Positions 58,990-64,000 of a stretch of 64,000 nt of DNA are shown here, in pieces. The notes under the pieces are model-generated. The model was not told the DNA's origin and searched no databases. It saw only the letters and a program-made list of their open reading frames with translations. The DNA comes from Diospyros lotus. Taxonomy: Eukaryota; Streptophyta; Magnoliopsida; Ericales; Ebenaceae. The position numbers and the translations under genes were made by a program. The DNA lies in assembly GCF_014633365.1 (NCBI RefSeq), contig NC_068346.1, positions 14,901,030-14,965,029 of the forward strand. Direction: 5' to 3'. Position 1 is the stretch's first letter, and each line of letters begins with the position of its first letter.

Positions 58990-61328
58990 GAGATTGATAT
59001 GATGTGTATTTCAAATTTTCAATTGTCAATAATGTTGAGAGCTTATTTATAGAGATTAATTATAAATTTACAGAGTGGAACAATTTATGTATGTGTAAAA
59101 AAAAAAAATTGCAATAAAATTTGTTTCCAAAAGAGTGACCCTTTGAATATTATAGTTTAATTTTTATTTTAAGATAAAATTTAAAGATTAATATAATATT
59201 AATAATCTTCCTCTTGTTTAATTATAACTTAGACGTTATTTTTTTTTAATCAAATCTTAAGATTATTTTTTTATTGGAAGACATAAAAAAATAAAATTAT
59301 CAAATATCAAGTAAGGTTGTTGTTACTCAAACATAATAATGAATTTATTAAGTGGAAATATCATAGTTAAGTCACTTGGATTCTCTAAGAAAGATAACGA
59401 TTAAAGAGTACAAGAAAATATGAAAGTTTTTCAAGTTCACTAAAATTAGGATTCTTCTAAATAATATTTATCTTAATATTCTAAGATCCACTAAGATTAA
59501 ATTTTTTATAAATAATATTTATTCTGACATTTTGGGGTTCATTAGAATTAGAATGTATTTATTTTTTTCATAAATTCCTAAAAAAAAATTCGATTGTCAA
59601 AATTATCTTATTTATATTTTGGTCAAAAACCTGTTAGGGAAAAAATACACCCTTTTATTTTAATTTTTTGACTGTAAGACATCAAATTCAGTGATATAGA
59701 CCTCCGGACGCAAGAAATCCATCCAAAAGCAATCCAGGACTGGGGGGTGGGGGTTGTATCTTCACGATCTCCACAAACGTCTGACTCAATAAAATTGCAT
59801 TGAATTACAGGAAATTTAGGTGTTTTAGGAGATTTCAATTATAATAATTAATTAAAAAAGACAAAATATGTCAAAATTTATGAAATTTTTATTTACTTAA
59901 AAATCAACTAAAATTTATATTTTTCTTACTAATAAAACTTAAATAATAAAAAACTTAATTTTATTTAGAATTTATCGACAATCAATTTGATGACTTATCG
60001 GAATTTAAAATTCAAACCGACCCACTACTGTAGATAATTTTAAAATTACAAAATCCTGAGTGATGGGTTCTCTTTAGGGTTTGAATCAGTTAATTTGAGC
60101 AACAGTTGCGTTTTCTTTACTTTCTAACTTTTAATTTTTTATTTTAATAATTTATTTTTAAAAAATTAAAAATACATTCTCTTTGTCATTCTAAAAAATT
60201 ATTTCTTAAAATAAAAAATTAAAAAACGTGTTTTGTTTGAAATTTTGAAAATAATTTTTTAATAATATTTTATTAAATAAATTTAATTATTCAAAAAATT
60301 AAAACTATTTAATTTTTAATAAATAAATAAATTGACTTAAAAAAAATTAACAAGGGATCATAATGTGATTACAAATAGGAAGCATTAAAATAAAAATTAT
60401 TTATTAAATTATTAATTTAATAATAAAATAAATATATTATTTAACATATATACACATACATACCTATTGTTATTATTATATTATTTATTAAATTATATAT
60501 TATTATATATATAATAATAATAATAAATAATATAATAAACCCACACAGTTCTTGTCTTCCTCTCTTTTTCCCTTTTTTGGCCTCCATATCTCTTGTGACT
60601 TGAATCCGACGATAGAAGGGCAATCAAGGCAGAGAAGTTGGCGGGTCGACGCACACCGACAAACGGCAGAGTCGTGGCCGAGAGGGGCTAGTCGTCGTTT
60701 GCTTCCGCCACAGTCGGTGACGGTGATGCCCTTGAAGAGAAGGAAGCGATGGATAACAGATCTAGCCTTGAAGAGAGGAGAAGAAAGAAACGATGGCAAC
60801 GGTGATGGCCTTGAAAAGATAAAGAGAATAAAGTAGTGGCGGCAAATCTGGCTTGAAGAGTGGAAGAGAAAGAAGAAGTGATGACTTGAAAAAAATAAAA
60901 GAAGGAACCAGTGGGTGGTGATGATGGCGAATCGGGCTTGAAGAGATGAAGAGAAAGAAGCGACGAGCAGTGGTTATGGCTTGAAGAGAAGAAAGAGAGG
61001 AAGAGGTGAAGAGAATATCAAAACACGAAAAATGAAACTTGTTTTCTGTGTTTTGAGTTTGTTTTGAATGAAAACACCTAAAATAACTTTTTATTGTTTT
61101 AAATTTTTTTATAATTTTTTTTATTTTTAAAAATAATAAAGAGAATACGTTTTCATTATTTTAGAGAAGTCAAAACTAAAAATGATTTAAAAATTACAAA
61201 AAAAAACGCAACCTTAATTTTTTTTTGTTCATCTATTGATATTATTATATTCTTAAATTTTGGGTATATTTCTATATCCCTTTACAAAATATTGAATCTT
61301 GACTCATTTTCAGCTTGAAATTTATATT
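58990..61328. repeat. Right copy of the segmental duplication upstream of SEO
   Basis: Counterpart of 30775-32720, in the same orientation relative to SEO sequence. It lacks the MITE of the left copy, carries a private 1.1-kb insertion (about 60104-61212), and is cut at 61328 by a gypsy LTR. Confidence 0.88.
60104..61212. mobile_element. Probable TIR insertion, ~1.1 kb, type unknown
   Basis: Compared with the paralogous sequence at 32519-32525, this block interrupts GAGCAAC|TTAGTT. It starts GTTGCGTTTTC and ends AAAAAACGCAAC, an inverted pair of about 10 bases. It has an AT-rich body and a GC-richer block at 60540-61010 with a short ORF (60552-60836). A clean target duplication was not found; GCAAC may be repeated at both sides. 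No transposase was seen. Confidence 0.55.
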
Positions 61329-63115
61329 TGTAGACGCCCCTAACCAGGGACCCATAACAAGATGACATAAATGTCAAATCCTATTAAAACATTACACATC
61401 CTCCTTGACATTGACAACGGAAGACATACTCATACATTCTTACTCATAAACAAACACAAAAGTGTTCACATGCTCGCATAAACAAGAGCAACTTAATATT
61501 ACACATCACATCGTGGTCCATATCTCCTCTAAAACATAAACAAGCCTAATTTAATATTACACAACGCAAACACCCCCAGGGACCTTTGATTGAGACGGCT
61601 CTGCACACACTGTTATCCCACGGATCAGGCCTCACTTGGCTCACCCTCTACTTTAGCCTTAGCCTTACCTAGAATGATGCAAGCAAACATGAGCCATAAG
61701 GCCCAACAAGTATAACTGGAAGAAAGCGAGCATAAGAGTCATGGGTATCAAGAAACAAAAGAAACATGAATGTCATTTAGGGTACTTTCACATGATAAAA
61801 TGATGATACATGCATCCATGCTCATATGCAGTACTTTTTAGAACTATAAACATGGGACTGAAGTCTAACTTTGAGCTCAACACTTTCTCTGCGGATATAT
61901 CCTGTGGACTTGGTCGTTGCGCGCATCATGAGGCTTTTACACATTCATTTAAAAACCATTTTCATGCACATGCTTCGTTCATCCTCATAGCATGCTTATT
62001 TATAATAACTTCTCATACATAATTAGCATGCAATTAATGAAACAATATGCACAATGGGGCAACATTCATGCAAGACAACATCAAACTCTTACATGTCCAC
62101 AATAAAGCATCATTCCCAAGGAAAGATAGGGTGATACAAACCCTATTTGAGATTCAATAGATATAAATGTAAATCATGGAATAATTTACTGGAAAATGGG
62201 AAATAACTTGTAAAATAGGAAAATATCATGGAATTTAGAAATTAAGTGGTAGGATCCTGCAATAACAAGAGTTAGAAAATATAACTTACAATTTAAAACA
62301 TAACTTGAAAAAAGAGGAACTGACTTGTAAATTAGGAAAAGAACTTGCAATTTAAAAGATCAGGGACTAAGAGCTTACATTTTAATAAGAAAACTGAGAT
62401 TTTTCCTCTTAGATGGAACAAAGAGGAAGAAGAACTTGCCTTCATAGAACTTAAAAACATGCACTTGAGAAGAGGGAGAAACTGAACTTGCATGTTAATA
62501 AAAACTGAGACATTGCTTCTTAATTGACAAAGAGGAACAAGAACTTGCAAAAACTAGGAAGAGAACTTGCCTTAAATATCTTCTTAATTCTTGCAGCATA
62601 TCGGGGTTGCTGTCATAGCCCAATTTTACACGGACAGAATTTTCCTTATTTTTCCCAAAATTCTTCCTAATTTCTCTCCAAAACCTCCCCCAAAATCCTC
62701 CATTTTAAACTATGCTATGACCTATTTATAGGCCAAGGGGTAGGGAAGGTCGTGGGAGAAAATTCCCCCCTTTTTTTTTTCGGGAAATTAGACGCTGGAC
62801 ACGGGACTGCAGGAGGCAGCCACGTGGGCGCGCTCAATCGCGCCTAGCCGCGCAAGCGAGCCCCGTGGCGCGCGCGCGCTTGGGCTGCTCCGAATTTCAC
62901 TCTTTTTTTTTTTTAATACCTTGAAATAATTACAACCCCAAATAATTATTTTTTAATCCCAAAAACATACCCAATTTAATATTTTGCCATTAATTTCCAT
63001 AAAACCTCAATAATTTCGAATAATTACTAAAACCCTCTTGATAAATTTAAATTTTTCTCTAATTAATTTCTCCCACCCAAATTCATATTAAATCATAAAT
63101 AATGGGGTCGTTACA
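61329..63115 (-). repeat. 3' LTR of a minus-strand gypsy element (1787 bp)
   Basis: Starts TGTAGACGCC at 61329 and ends GGTCGTTACA at 63115, a TGTA/TACA pair. On the minus strand it begins TGTAACGACCCC. A PPT and a gypsy pol 3' end follow at higher coordinates. The left target would be ATATT (61324-61328); the right one is outside the window or lost. Confidence 0.85.
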
Positions 63116-63865
63116 AATCCCCCCCCCCTAAAAGAATTTGGTCCTCCAAATTCATACCTGGTCAATCAAATAATTGAGGGAAGGGATGCTTCACTTCTTC
63201 CGCTAGCTCCCATGTGGCTTCTTCTATACTACGATACTGCCATTGGACCTTTATATATGTAATGGATATGTTCCTTAATACTCTCTTTCCTTTTGTTCCA
63301 AAATGATGACTGGCAATTCGTCATATGACGCATCTTCCTTGGCCCCAAGGGTTTGATAATCAACAATATGCTGAGGGTTTGGAACCTACTTTCGCAAGAT
63401 AGACACATGGAATACATTATGAACATGGGTTAATTGCGGAGGTTAGGGTAATCGGTAGGCTAATAATCCTACCCTTTCCAATACCTCATATCGAGGGCTG
63501 AGCTTTCTCGAGATCCCAAATCTTTGCACGCCTTTCATAGGCATTACCTTGAGCCATATATGACCCCTAATAGCAAACTCGAGGTCACGTCGTCGTCTAT
63601 CAACGTAACTTTTCTGCTTATTTTGGGTTGTCTTTATTCGGGCCTTAATGAGTCAGACCTTCTCAGAGGTCTGGTTAGTTACTTCTAGCCCGAGTAAAAT
63701 CCTGTCTCCTGCTTCTTCCCAACAAATGGGCATTCTACATGGCCAACAATAGAGTGCCCCATACGACGGCATCCCAATGCTAGAATTAAAACTATTATTA
63801 TAAGCAAAATCCACTAATGGAAAATGATCATCCCAGCTTCCGTGGAAGTCTAGCACACAAGTGAT
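63116..63865 (-). pseudogene. Gypsy integrase end and chromodomain-like tail with PPT
   Basis: On the minus strand: integrase end (SWDDHFPLVDFAYNNSFNSS, then CRMPICWEE and LLGLEVTNQTSEKV, 63856-63653) and RRRRDLEFAIRGHIWLKVMP. Then come HVHNVFHVSILRK and a chromodomain-like EEATWELAEEV (about 63235-63200). The last residues before the LTR are NLEDQILLGGGD, with a G10 PPT at 63120-63130. Stops and frame changes occur (for example near 63440 and 63165), so it is decayed. The integrase match ends abruptly near 63865, so the element is truncated or interrupted there. A Tekay-like chromovirus is the best guess. Confidence 0.85.
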
Positions 63866-64000
63866 TAGTGGTTAATTTTATAAAAATTTTGTTATAATTA
63901 TACCCTTCTTTTGATCTTAAAAATGGCTTAAATTAGATATTAATATATATTTTATGGTTATATGCAACTTTAAATTGAAAGATGAATGAAATGAAGTTCT
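63866..64000. other. AT-rich sequence replacing upstream integrase
   Basis: The gypsy frame stops at about 63865 and this AT-rich, non-coding sequence follows to the window end. It may be the end of another insertion; only 135 bases are visible. Confidence 0.5.

Overview
This window is nuclear DNA from a flowering plant, most likely a dicot. It is AT-rich, full of nested LTR retrotransposons and plant DNA transposons, and carries one intron-containing host gene of the plant-only sieve element occlusion (SEO) family. No prokaryotic, organellar, rRNA, tRNA or CRISPR feature could be supported.

Layout. 1-1817: degenerate 3' end of a Ty3/gypsy element (RNase H, integrase, chromodomain-like tail, PPT, LTR). 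2656-13982: solo LTR with TSD TAATG, split by a full-length but almost coding-free minus-strand gypsy element (2845-11756, TSD AGAAA, PBS and PPT visible). 14650-29700: decayed Tat-type gypsy element. It has an archaeal-type RNase H and integrase, a nested solo LTR (17141-19589, TSD CCAGA), a reverse-oriented gypsy-type ORF present twice in a ~4 kb direct duplication (20441-24571 and 24944-28895), and a 3' LTR with PPT at 28896.

29756-32720: truncated SEO pseudogene plus flank. This pairs with the intact SEO gene and its upstream flank (53476-61328) as a broken segmental duplication. A 717-bp Tourist-like MITE and one Mutator-like element (33778-35697) lie in or beside the left copy. 36402-37962: 774-bp tandem duplication holding an exon-like ORF and the edge of a copia LTR.

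37585-53090: full-length Ty1/copia element (TSD TTAAG, PBS and PPT visible) on the minus strand. It is interrupted by a 2.7-kb solo gypsy LTR (38642-41381, TSD TTGTG) and by a 6.9-kb CACTA transposon (42212-49104, TSD ATT). The CACTA element carries a fragment of a mitochondrial ADP/ATP carrier gene. 53476-56328: apparently intact seven-exon SEO gene encoding 680 residues. 56863-58897: Mutator-like element with a perfect 9-bp TSD and a captured fragment of an At1g16860-like gene. 61329-63865: 3' LTR and integrase end of another minus-strand gypsy element.

The SEO gene is the only locus that looks able to make a normal host protein. Most of the rest is transposon biology: nested insertion, LTR-LTR recombination to solo LTRs, gene-fragment capture, and local duplication. 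Family names come from recognising motifs by eye; no database search was run.
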